In this document: positions 46,740 to 54,518 of the stretch, piece after piece
How the letters are laid out: every line of letters starts with the position of its first letter
Numbering within the stretch: position 1 is the stretch's first letter
NCBI RefSeq assembly: GCF_041916735.1
Contig: NZ_JAYRYY010000004.1
Length of the DNA: 64,000 bases
Origin: Zoogloea sp016790385
Lineage (GTDB): Bacteria; Pseudomonadota; Gammaproteobacteria; Burkholderiales; Rhodocyclaceae
Reading direction: 5' to 3' (one strand)
Translations under genes and position numbers: made by a program
The notes under the pieces: model-generated
Told to the model about the DNA's origin: nothing
Database searches by the model: none
The model's input: the letters and a program-made list of their open reading frames with translations, nothing else

Positions 46740-47598
46740 ACAACAGACTCCCTCCAGCCCGCAACTGGTTTCCGAGTACCGAGGCAAGACCGTCGTATTT
46801 CTGGAGGGGGAGACCGATGTCAATCTGTTCCGCAACTACTGGTTCAAGCATCGGCTCGATAAATTGGATTTCACCGAACCCAATGCCGGTATTGGCTGCG
46901 TGGGTGTCGTGAATAACGTAAGCAACTTTCGCCGTAACGGAATCGCTGCGTTTGGGCTGGTGGATCGTGACAAGTTGCAAGCAGACAAGAATTGGGATCT
47001 CGCCTGGGAGACCGACGATGCCGTTTTTCGCGCAGCCCGCCCTTATGGCAAACACGTCTGGATTACCCGCTACTGGGAGATTGAGAGCTATCTGATTGAA
47101 CCTCGGATCATCGAGAGGCATCTGTGCCATTCCGCAAAGGGAAGAGCACCTCGATCATCAGCGGAGGTTGAGTTGGAATGCACAGCACATGCCGAAGCCC
47201 TCATTCCACATGCTGCCTTGAACGCTGCAAAGCGCATGCACGGAGAAGGGGAGTGCGGTGACGGCCAGACTTCCAGGTTTCCGTCACGCAACGAGGTTGA
47301 AGTGGAATGGCGTCGTCTCAAGGAGTCCGAAGACATAAGCGATGAAGTCTGGAGTGACTATTTGGCCGCAGTCCCCAAGGTCGAAGCATTTGCACATGGC
47401 GACACACCCAGTCAGAAGTTGGCAGGCCTGCTAAGGTGCGTCAACGGCAAGGCGATGCTTCATCGTATCAAGACGATACATAAGCTTCAGGGCGATCCGA
47501 CCTTCTTTCTTGCGGAGGCAATCCTCCAACAAGACATCATCCCCGACGAACTCCAACACTTTGTGGACGACTTTTGCACGGCTGCCGACGTTAGTTAG
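46726..47598 (+). CDS. DUF4435 / TOPRIM-like protein, AriB-like (PARIS effector)
   Basis: A 290-residue protein. VFLEGETDVNLF (Glu27, Glu29, Asp31) and FGLVDRDK (Asp80, Asp82), then YWEIESYLIE (Glu118, Glu120), form the acidic TOPRIM-like pattern of DUF4435 proteins. In PARIS, AriB is a nuclease released by AriA that cuts a tRNA and aborts infection. Start ATG 46726 lies inside the end of the ATPase gene; an upstream open frame is Arg/Lys-rich shadow. It is the last gene of the island; 104 A/T-richer bases separate it from metF. Confidence 0.78.
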   Translation: MATLKQQTPSSPQLVSEYRGKTVVFLEGETDVNLFRNYWFKHRLDKLDFTEPNAGIGCVGVVNNVSNFRRNGIAAFGLVDRDKLQADKNWDLAWETDDAVFRAARPYGKHVWITRYWEIESYLIEPRIIERHLCHSAKGRAPRSSAEVELECTAHAEALIPHAALNAAKRMHGEGECGDGQTSRFPSRNEVEVEWRRLKESEDISDEVWSDYLAAVPKVEAFAHGDTPSQKLAGLLRCVNGKAMLHRIKTIHKLQGDPTFFLAEAILQQDIIPDELQHFVDDFCTAADVS

Positions 47599-47702
47599 AT
47601 AGCAGCCGAAACCGACAAATAAAACGATTACTCATTTATTGGCGACAGACGCCCATGACCGGCACGATCACCTAGCAAATTAATTAGCAGGACTCACTTG
47701 CA

Positions 47703-48542
47703 ATGACCCACCCAAGCCCCATCTCCATCGAATTCTTCCCGCCCCAGACTGCCGAGGGCGCCGACAAGCTCAAAGTCGTGCGCGGCAAGCTGGCCGTGCT
47801 CAGGCCCGAGTTCTTCTCGGTCACCTTCGGGGCCGGTGGCTCCACCCAGGAACGCACCTTCGAGGCCGTCTCCGAGATCCAGCGCGAAGGCCACCAGGCG
47901 GCGCCGCACCTGTCCTGCATCGGCTCCACCCGCGATCACATTCGTGAGATCCTGCAGCGCTACCAGAGCAGCGGCATCCGGCGCATCGTCGCCCTGCGTG
48001 GCGACCTGCCCTCGGGCGTCGGCTTTGCCGGCGAGCTGCGCTACGCCAACGAACTGGTGGAGTTCATCCGCGCCGAGACGGGTGACCACTTTCACATCGA
48101 AGTGGCCGCCTACCCGGAATACCACCCCCAGGCCCGCAGCCCGAAGGACGATCTGCTGGCCTTCAAGCGCAAGGTCGAGGCCGGCGCCGACTCGGCCATC
48201 ACCCAGTACTTCTACAACCTGGACGCCTACCTGCATTTTCGCGACGAGTGCACCGCCCAGGGCATCACGGTGCCCATCGTGCCGGGCATCATGCCCATCG
48301 TGTCCTTCTCGAAACTGGCGCGCTTCTCGGATGCCTGCGGCGCCGAGATTCCCCGCTGGATGCGGCGCAAGTTCGAAGCCTTCGGCGACGACAGTGACGC
48401 CATCAAGGCCTTCGGCCTCGACGTGGTCACCGAACTGTGCGAAAGACTGATTGCCGAAGGAGCGCCCGGCCTCCACTTTTACAGCATGAATCAGGCCGGG
48501 CCGACCCTCGCCCTGTGCGAGCGCCTCGGACTCGCAAGCTGA
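47703..48542 (+). CDS. metF: Methylenetetrahydrofolate reductase
   Basis: A 279-residue FAD enzyme that makes 5-methyltetrahydrofolate for methionine synthase. Hallmarks: SIEFFPPQT, FFSVTFGAGGSTQERT, HLSCIG, IVALRGDLP, AAYPEYHPQA, DSAITQYFYN and GIMPI. Functionally linked to ahcY: both feed the homocysteine-methionine cycle and are often adjacent under the SAH riboswitch. Here it begins after the island, with AGGA upstream of ATG 47703, and may have lost riboswitch control. Confidence 0.97.
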   Translation: MTHPSPISIEFFPPQTAEGADKLKVVRGKLAVLRPEFFSVTFGAGGSTQERTFEAVSEIQREGHQAAPHLSCIGSTRDHIREILQRYQSSGIRRIVALRGDLPSGVGFAGELRYANELVEFIRAETGDHFHIEVAAYPEYHPQARSPKDDLLAFKRKVEAGADSAITQYFYNLDAYLHFRDECTAQGITVPIVPGIMPIVSFSKLARFSDACGAEIPRWMRRKFEAFGDDSDAIKAFGLDVVTELCERLIAEGAPGLHFYSMNQAGPTLALCERLGLAS

Positions 48543-48591
48543 AGCGCCCGCCACGCACGACAGGGGCATAAACTTCAAGTTTCGGCACGCC

Positions 48592-51078
48592 ATGCCGATA
48601 TTCCGGGGAAATCTTGGTTCCCCGATCATGGACTTGCCACTCCCCTTCCACCCCCCGCCCGGGCAGTCTGTCCGGGACGTGGGCAGCGTGCATAGCGACC
48701 TTATTGCCCGAACAACGGATGGGTGCTTCGTCGTCGACGAACGAGGGCTCTTTCTCCGTGTCGACGAGACCATGGCTCACCTGCTGGGCCACACTGTGGC
48801 TGAGATGATCGGGCGCCACACCACGGATTTCGTTCATCCCGCCAGCCGAGGCCTGCTGCGCCGCCAGATCGAACGCATTACCAGCAGTGATCGGCGCAAT
48901 TACCGCCTCGAACTGATACACCGGGACGGCAGTGTCATCCCCGCCCTGATCAGCACCATCACCACCTACGACGACGCGAACGGCAAGGTCAGTGGCTCAG
49001 CCGGTTTCATCACCGATCTGCGCGCCGTCGAAGCCCTGGCGGCCCCCCACGAAGCCGAACTCCGCGCCATCCTGGACAACCTCCAGGACACCTACTACCG
49101 CACCGACGCATCCGGCAAACTGCTCCGCTTATCCGCGTCGATCCAGCAGTTGCTCGGCTACCGCCCGGATGAACTCATCGGTACCCTGGCCGCCGACCTC
49201 TACGTGGGCGGCGAGGCCACCCGCAACGCATTCATGAACGCCCTCGCCGCTGCCGGTGGCCGCCTGCATGGCTACGAATACAGCCTGCGCCATAAGGACG
49301 GGCATGAAGTGTGGCTGTCCACCAATGCCAACTATCTGCGTGATCCGGACGGCAAACCCACGGGGGTCGAGGGCACCTCCCGCGACATCAGCGCATCCCG
49401 ACGACAACACAGCCAGCTCCAGCTCGCCGCCACCGTTTTCAGCGAAAGCCGCGACGCCATCATGATCACCGACGGCCAGCGCCGGGTGATTTCGGTCAAC
49501 CGGGCCTACACGCATCTCACCGGCTATGCCGCCGAGGAAGTCATCGGCACCGAAGCAGCCCTGATCGACGCCAGCCATCACGTCCCCGGCTTCCTCGACA
49601 CCGTGCTCAACGAACTCGCCCACACCAATCACTGGAACGGCGAGGCCTGGAACCGACGCAGCAGCGGAGCGATCTTCCCCCAGTGGTTGTCCATCTCCAC
49701 GGTTCGTGACAACGACGGCGGGATCCTCCACTACGTGGCCATGTTCTCCGACCTCACCGACCGCAAGGCCGCCGAGGAGCGGGCCGAATTCCTTGCCCGC
49801 CACGACCTGCTGACCCGCCTGCCCAACCGTTTCCTGCTCCGCGACCGGGCCGAACAGGCCTTTGCCCACGCCGTGCGGGCCGAAACCCGGGTCGCCCTGC
49901 TGCTGCTCGACCTGGACCATTTCAAGCACATCAACGACAGCCTGGGCCATCCTGCGGGCGACGCCCTGCTGCAAACCTTTGCTGACCGCCTGCGCAGCAC
50001 CACCCGCGACACCGACACCGTCAGCCGCCAAGGGGGCGACGAATTCCTGGTTCTGCTCACTGACATTCGCGACAGCGACGACATCGCCCCCATCGTCGAA
50101 AAGATCATGCATACCCTGGCCCGCCCCTGCGACCTGGCCGGCCAGGAGATGAGCCTGTCCTGCTCCGTCGGGCTGGCCGTCTATCCCGAGGACGGAACGG
50201 ACTTCGACACCCTGATCCGCAACGCCGATGCGGCCATGTACAACGCCAAGGAATCCGGCCGCAACACCTTCCGCTTCTACTCCCAGCGGATGAACGAGGA
50301 TGCAGTACAGCGCCTCGACATCCAGAACCGTCTGCGCCGGGCGCTGGAACGTGACGAATTCATTCTCCACTACCAGCCCCTCATCGACCTGGGCGACAAC
50401 CGCATCGTCGGCGCTGAAGCCCTGATCCGCTGGAACTGCCCCAATCTCGGGATGCAGCCCCCCGGCGTCTTCATTCCGGTCGCCGAAGACAACGGCCTGA
50501 TCGTCGAGATCGGCGAATGGGTACTGCGCGAAGCCTGTCGTCAGGCCCGCGCCTGGCAGGATGCAGGGCATCAGCGGCTCGTGGTCGCCGTCAACCTGTC
50601 ACCCCTCCAATTCACCCGCGGCAATCTCGTCGACATCGCCCGCATGGCCCTCGCCGACAGCGGGGCCGACCCCGCCATGATCGAGCTCGAGATCACCGAA
50701 AACGTGCTCGTCAAGGACACGGAACACGTCCTCGCCACCGTCCGCCAGCTCCACGCCATGGGCCTGCGCCTGGCCATCGACGACTTCGGCACGGGCTATT
50801 CCAGCCTTGCCTACCTGCGCCGCTTTGCCGTCGATAAGCTCAAGATCGACCAGTCTTTCGTCCGTGACCTGCCCACCGATCCGGATGCCGGCGCCATCGT
50901 GCGTGCCGTGATCCAGATGGCCAAGAGCCTGAAGATCGCCGTGCTGGCCGAAGGAGTGGAAACCGCCGACATCGCCCACGACCTGCGCCTGCTCGGCTGC
51001 GACTACGCCCAGGGCTACTACTTCGGCCGCCCCATGCCGGCCGACGCCTTCGCCGACCAGCTTCCACCGCCGCACTGA
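48592..51078 (+). CDS. PAS-PAS-PAS-GGDEF-EAL signalling protein
   Basis: An 828-residue cytosolic protein without membrane helices. Three PAS/PAC units (about 30-150, 155-270, 280-395), then GGDEF with intact GGDEF (SRQGGDEFLVLL), then EAL with GAEALIRW, NLSPLQF, ELEITEN, DDFGTGYSSL and KIDQSFV, i.e. the residues needed for phosphodiesterase activity. It may both make and degrade c-di-GMP, depending on the sensed signal. ATG 48628 is an alternative start 12 codons in; neither has a clear ribosome site. It follows metF by 49 bases. Confidence 0.93.
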   Translation: MPIFRGNLGSPIMDLPLPFHPPPGQSVRDVGSVHSDLIARTTDGCFVVDERGLFLRVDETMAHLLGHTVAEMIGRHTTDFVHPASRGLLRRQIERITSSDRRNYRLELIHRDGSVIPALISTITTYDDANGKVSGSAGFITDLRAVEALAAPHEAELRAILDNLQDTYYRTDASGKLLRLSASIQQLLGYRPDELIGTLAADLYVGGEATRNAFMNALAAAGGRLHGYEYSLRHKDGHEVWLSTNANYLRDPDGKPTGVEGTSRDISASRRQHSQLQLAATVFSESRDAIMITDGQRRVISVNRAYTHLTGYAAEEVIGTEAALIDASHHVPGFLDTVLNELAHTNHWNGEAWNRRSSGAIFPQWLSISTVRDNDGGILHYVAMFSDLTDRKAAEERAEFLARHDLLTRLPNRFLLRDRAEQAFAHAVRAETRVALLLLDLDHFKHINDSLGHPAGDALLQTFADRLRSTTRDTDTVSRQGGDEFLVLLTDIRDSDDIAPIVEKIMHTLARPCDLAGQEMSLSCSVGLAVYPEDGTDFDTLIRNADAAMYNAKESGRNTFRFYSQRMNEDAVQRLDIQNRLRRALERDEFILHYQPLIDLGDNRIVGAEALIRWNCPNLGMQPPGVFIPVAEDNGLIVEIGEWVLREACRQARAWQDAGHQRLVVAVNLSPLQFTRGNLVDIARMALADSGADPAMIELEITENVLVKDTEHVLATVRQLHAMGLRLAIDDFGTGYSSLAYLRRFAVDKLKIDQSFVRDLPTDPDAGAIVRAVIQMAKSLKIAVLAEGVETADIAHDLRLLGCDYAQGYYFGRPMPADAFADQLPPPH

Positions 51079-51198
51079 ACACGCCGGTGGGCGGGGGCAT
51101 CCCCCTTGCGCGGGGCGGCCGCCGCCGCCCATCAGTGGCTTGCGTCATCCACCTCGCCGTCGAGCGGAGTCCGGGGGTGATGTCCCGGCCCTTTGCCT

Positions 51199-51204
51199 TA
51201 TAAT
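51199..51204 (+). promoter_or_regulatory. -10 element upstream of the J-domain operon
   Basis: TATAAT at 51199-51204, 58 bases upstream of the J-domain start and after a GC-rich stretch. No convincing -35 at standard spacing (TGATGT at 15 bases is the nearest). Confidence 0.5.
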
Positions 51205-51261
51205 CCAGCGCTTCCCGTGCCCCGCCCCGTACCGGCCGGGCCTCTTCCCCCTTTGAACACA

Positions 51262-51540
51262 ATGCGTGATCCCTACGAAATCCTGGGCATTTCGCCGACG
51301 GCCGCCGCCGACGACATCAAGACGGCCTATCGCAAAGCCGCGCGCCTGTACCACCCGGACCGCAACCCCGACCCCGGCGCCGCCGACCGCTTCCGCCAGA
51401 TCCAGGCTGCCTACGACCTGCTTTCCGACGATGCACGGCGACAGGACTACGACGCCCTGCGGCGGCGCAACCTGATCGACGACCCCCTTCAGGAAGCCAC
51501 CTCCCTGTGGGCGTCCTACATTGAAAAGGTAATTTCTTGA
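51262..51540 (+). CDS. J-domain (DnaJ-like) protein
   Basis: A 92-residue stand-alone J domain: DPYEILGISPTAAADDIKTAYRKAARLYHPDRNPDP with the HPD motif that stimulates DnaK. There is no zinc-finger or C-terminal substrate domain, so it is a specialised co-chaperone. ATG 51262 fits the domain edge; the upstream in-frame extension is Pro-rich. The next gene starts at TTG overlapping its stop. First of four co-directional genes. Confidence 0.92.
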   Translation: MRDPYEILGISPTAAADDIKTAYRKAARLYHPDRNPDPGAADRFRQIQAAYDLLSDDARRQDYDALRRRNLIDDPLQEATSLWASYIEKVIS

Positions 51541-52049
51541 CCTCGTTCTACTTTGAAGACATCTTCGAGCGCTACGCCAGCGAAATCGACGACCTGCGCT
51601 CCGACTCCGAAGGCAAGGATGTGCTCAACCGGCGCGTGCGCGACAAGCACAAGGAATTCGACTTCCTGCTCGGCATGATCGACACCGCCCCCGAGATGGT
51701 CGCCCCGGCCTTCCACGGCGCTTTCGGCTTCAGCGCTGGCAAGCTCCTGTACTCCGCCGCCAACGGCGAACCCGGCGACGACGGCTTTCCGTCCTGGGCC
51801 GAACTCGAGGCCAGCCTCGACATCGCCCCGTGGGCCCGCCCGCTCATCAATATCTGCCTCGCCAAGGACGGCGGCGAAAGCTTTCTCGTCACCACCGCCG
51901 TGCTCGAATGGCTGCTTGGCAGCGGCCTGAGCGCCCGTTCGGCCCCCGAGGCCGGCCGCGACGAAGAAGACGAAGACCAGGCCGACGACCTTGGCGAAGC
52001 CGGTGAAGAGTGGATGTCCGAGCAGGGCTTCGACGCCGTAGACCGTTAA
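51537..52049 (+). CDS. Unrecognised acidic protein in the J-domain operon
   Basis: A 170-residue protein starting at TTG 51537, overlapping the J-domain stop by 4 bases; AAAGG precedes it. The N-terminal half has alternating charged helix (FEDIFERYASEIDDLRSDSEGK) and PEMVAPAFHGAFGFSAGKLLYS. The C-terminus is highly acidic (EDEDQADDLGEAGEE). No family recognised, no signal peptide. Coupled translation with the J-domain gene suggests the two proteins act together, possibly as chaperone client or adaptor. Confidence 0.7.
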   Translation: MTSFYFEDIFERYASEIDDLRSDSEGKDVLNRRVRDKHKEFDFLLGMIDTAPEMVAPAFHGAFGFSAGKLLYSAANGEPGDDGFPSWAELEASLDIAPWARPLINICLAKDGGESFLVTTAVLEWLLGSGLSARSAPEAGRDEEDEDQADDLGEAGEEWMSEQGFDAVDR

Positions 52050-52061
52050 GAAAGACTGTTC

Positions 52062-52832
52062 ATGACCCAACTCGTCATCAAGGAAACCCGCGAACTCATC
52101 CTCGCCGGCGAAATCTCCAAGGCCGAAGCCAACCTCGTGGTCCTCGCCGAGCAGGAGGGCGACCACGCCCTTGTCGAAGTCCTCGACGAGATGGCCCCCA
52201 AGGATGTCCTGGCAGTGATCCGCGAATACGATGCCAGCAAGGAATCGGTAGTCAATCTGCTGATCAGCCCCGAGCAGTTCGTCCAGGCCATCGTGCTCGA
52301 ACGCCAGTACGGCGAGCCCCTCGAGAAATACGTGCCGCGCCTGCGCAACACCATGAACGCCGTCATGCACCGCAACAGCGGGGCCTGCGCCGAAGTGCTG
52401 GACTGCCTGGTGGAACACGACGACGGCGTGCGCGTACTCGCCGACTACTTCACCGATCACTACGACGCGCTGCTGACGCTGGCCTACCACGGGGTCTTCG
52501 AAGCCGAGATCGACCTGGAGAAGGCCTTTGCGCCCAAATCGGCCATCACCTGGGACGCCGAACGCGTGGACGAACTCGACCAGGGCCTGGAGATTGGCGA
52601 CGCCATTGAACTGGTGCGGGTGCGCATGTCCCGCTCGGAAGTGGCCGACGCCGACTGGATGGAAACCGCCTGGGTGCTGCGCCACGAGTTTTCCGACACC
52701 TTTGAACTGCTCGTCATCGAGATCCAGGACCGGCTGACCCGCGCCGCCGAAGCGGCCAGGATGCCCCTGCCCGACGCCGCCGAGCCCGGTGTGCCGAAGC
52801 TCGACGAAGACGACGAGGAATCCGCCATCTGA
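52062..52832 (+). CDS. Unrecognised protein in the J-domain operon
   Basis: A 256-residue, acidic, helix-rich soluble protein. N-terminal TRELILAGEISKAEANLVVLAEQEGDHALVEVLDEM looks like helical repeats; the C-terminus ends in an acidic tail (DEDDEES). No catalytic motif seen. It starts 12 bases after the preceding gene, with AAGAA upstream. No function assigned; context suggests a protein-quality or assembly role with the J-domain protein. Confidence 0.72.
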   Translation: MTQLVIKETRELILAGEISKAEANLVVLAEQEGDHALVEVLDEMAPKDVLAVIREYDASKESVVNLLISPEQFVQAIVLERQYGEPLEKYVPRLRNTMNAVMHRNSGACAEVLDCLVEHDDGVRVLADYFTDHYDALLTLAYHGVFEAEIDLEKAFAPKSAITWDAERVDELDQGLEIGDAIELVRVRMSRSEVADADWMETAWVLRHEFSDTFELLVIEIQDRLTRAAEAARMPLPDAAEPGVPKLDEDDEESAI

Positions 52833-52874
52833 ACAGGAGGTGGCGCGTCGCCCCGGCAGCGCGCCCCACATACG

Positions 52875-54104
52875 ATGTCTGCTGACCGCGCACTGACCAC
52901 CGTCGATACCCGCCCCTACTTCGAGCGGGTGCTCTGTCACGCCCTCCAGACCGGCGTGGTAGACAATGCCCGCCTTGACGCCCTGCGGCGCGAAGGCGCC
53001 AAGGGCATCGTGCAGCTCGCCACCTATTTCGGCACCCCCAACCTGCGCCCGGAGCTAGAGGCCGCCCGCACCCGTCTGGTCACCCTGGTCAGCCTCGCCC
53101 TTGAAGCGGAATCCGGAGGCAAGATCGACGTGGCCGACCAGTTGCTCCGCGACAAGACCCTGCTGGCCCTCTCCAAGTCGGGCGCCGACCGGCTGCGCAA
53201 GCTCCACGCCCTGCCCACCGAACGGCTGCTTGGCGCACCGGAGATCTTCCGCGAGAGCGAAAAGGACTTTCTGGCCAAATGCACCGCCGAAAGCCCCATC
53301 ACCTATGCCCGCTATCTGGCCGAGCACGCCTCCCGCGAGCGCAACCGGCACTACATCGACGCCACGTACTGGCTTCTGGCGAAGCTGGGGGTGGAGAAGG
53401 ACGACGCGGACGAATGGCATGTCTTCTGCGAATCGACCATCAACAGCGCCCTTCTCATCCTCCTTACCGAACGCAAGCCCGCCGGGCTCTTCAGCGTGGA
53501 CCGCTTCATGAAGCTCCACGAGGCCGCCCGTAAAAAGCGCGGCGCGGACTTTCCAACCCTGGAGGCCTGGCTCGAAGAGGCGCCCCCGGGGGTGAGCAAG
53601 CTCCTCCGCCGGGAAATGGAGCGTTTCGTCGCCGAAGTCCTGCCGGTCATTCGGGAGATCTCCGCCACCGAGATCTACCGCAACCAGGACCGTTTCTCCG
53701 GCCTGTTTTTCTTCGACACCAGCTCGGTTACCGAGATCACCCATCACGACAAGGCCTGTGCCGAGGCATGGACCCGCATCACCGGCAACCAGGGTGAGCA
53801 CACCGATGTGCAGTGCGGCGTGCTGCTGATGGTCGCCACCGGCCTCGAACCCACCCGCAGCCTGCTCAAGCGGGACGCCACTCTGATCTGGGAGCACTTC
53901 CGCGAAACCGGTTTCGATGAAGACGCCGTGGCCCGCTTCATCGAAACCGTCGTGCCCTTCGAATACCAGTCCGACGTGCGCCGCCTGTGGGAAGACGACC
54001 TGGGCCCCGAGGCCGCGCTGCAACTGGACAGCGACGACACCACCCTGGTGATGAACTACCTTCAGGAAACCTGCCGCGCCAGCTGGAAGAAGAAACCACG
54101 CTGA
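52875..54104 (+). CDS. Unrecognised protein, last gene of the J-domain operon
   Basis: A 409-residue soluble, mostly helical protein. Recognisable only by its own features: a region LLALSKSGADRLRKLHALPTERLLG, SPITYARYLAEHASRERNRHYIDATYWLLAKLG and the central GLFFFDTSSVTEITHHDKACAEAWTRITG, with adjacent His residues that could bind metal. No known domain recognised. 42 bases separate it from the previous gene. Followed by the 414-base control region of nirB. Confidence 0.72.
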   Translation: MSADRALTTVDTRPYFERVLCHALQTGVVDNARLDALRREGAKGIVQLATYFGTPNLRPELEAARTRLVTLVSLALEAESGGKIDVADQLLRDKTLLALSKSGADRLRKLHALPTERLLGAPEIFRESEKDFLAKCTAESPITYARYLAEHASRERNRHYIDATYWLLAKLGVEKDDADEWHVFCESTINSALLILLTERKPAGLFSVDRFMKLHEAARKKRGADFPTLEAWLEEAPPGVSKLLRREMERFVAEVLPVIREISATEIYRNQDRFSGLFFFDTSSVTEITHHDKACAEAWTRITGNQGEHTDVQCGVLLMVATGLEPTRSLLKRDATLIWEHFRETGFDEDAVARFIETVVPFEYQSDVRRLWEDDLGPEAALQLDSDDTTLVMNYLQETCRASWKKKPR

Positions 54105-54179
54105 CGGACATCAGCGCCCACCCTTTCCGGCCCTGCAATCCGCAGCCCCATCGTCTCGCCAGCGCCGGCGCCCGCCCAG

Positions 54180-54218
54180 TGCGCCAATGTGGACACTGCA
54201 ATGCACCATTTTGGCGCC
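54180..54218 (+). promoter_or_regulatory. Tandem NtrC-like binding sites upstream of nirB
   Basis: TGCGCC-N5-GGACAC at 54180-54196 and TGCACC-N5-GGCGCC at 54202-54218 resemble the NtrC consensus TGCACC-N5-GGTGCA. Their starts are 22 bases apart, two helical turns, as in enhancer pairs. They lie 65-100 bases upstream of the sigma54-type promoter. Confidence 0.62.
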
Positions 54219-54280
54219 TGATTGGTCGCCGCAACAGGCTGGCCCCCTCCCGAAACCCGCGAAACCCGGGAAAACAAAGT

Positions 54281-54298
54281 CCGGCACGATACCTGCTT
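54281..54298 (+). promoter_or_regulatory. Sigma54-type promoter of nirBD
   Basis: CCGGCACGATACCTGCTT matches TGGCAC-N5-TTGC, with GG (54283-54284) and GC (54295-54296) separated by exactly 10 bases. It implies a leader of about 210 bases. The leader holds small dyads, for example GTGT-GCAA-ACAC at 54375-54386, but I could not identify a known attenuator. Confidence 0.65.
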
Positions 54299-54518
54299 AA
54301 CGTTAGTCGTCCGTCAGCAGTGTCGCTGCGGGCACGTTGCCTCCGCCAACGACGGCGGAACCCGAGCGGCTGGCGTGTGCAAACACCCTTCGCCTCGTCG
54401 TTCCAACCCGACTTATAACCGCGTTTCGCGGGGGCCCTGATGTCTGCGCCGCTCACTTCCCGAGCCGGCATGGAAATCCCGCATGGCCCCCAGGGAAACT
54501 GGACGTGCAGGATTGATC

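Noticed and set aside
54300..54518. ANTAR-type nitrate attenuator in the nirB leader
   Set aside because: Small hairpins exist but I could not find the paired hexaloops or a following terminator.
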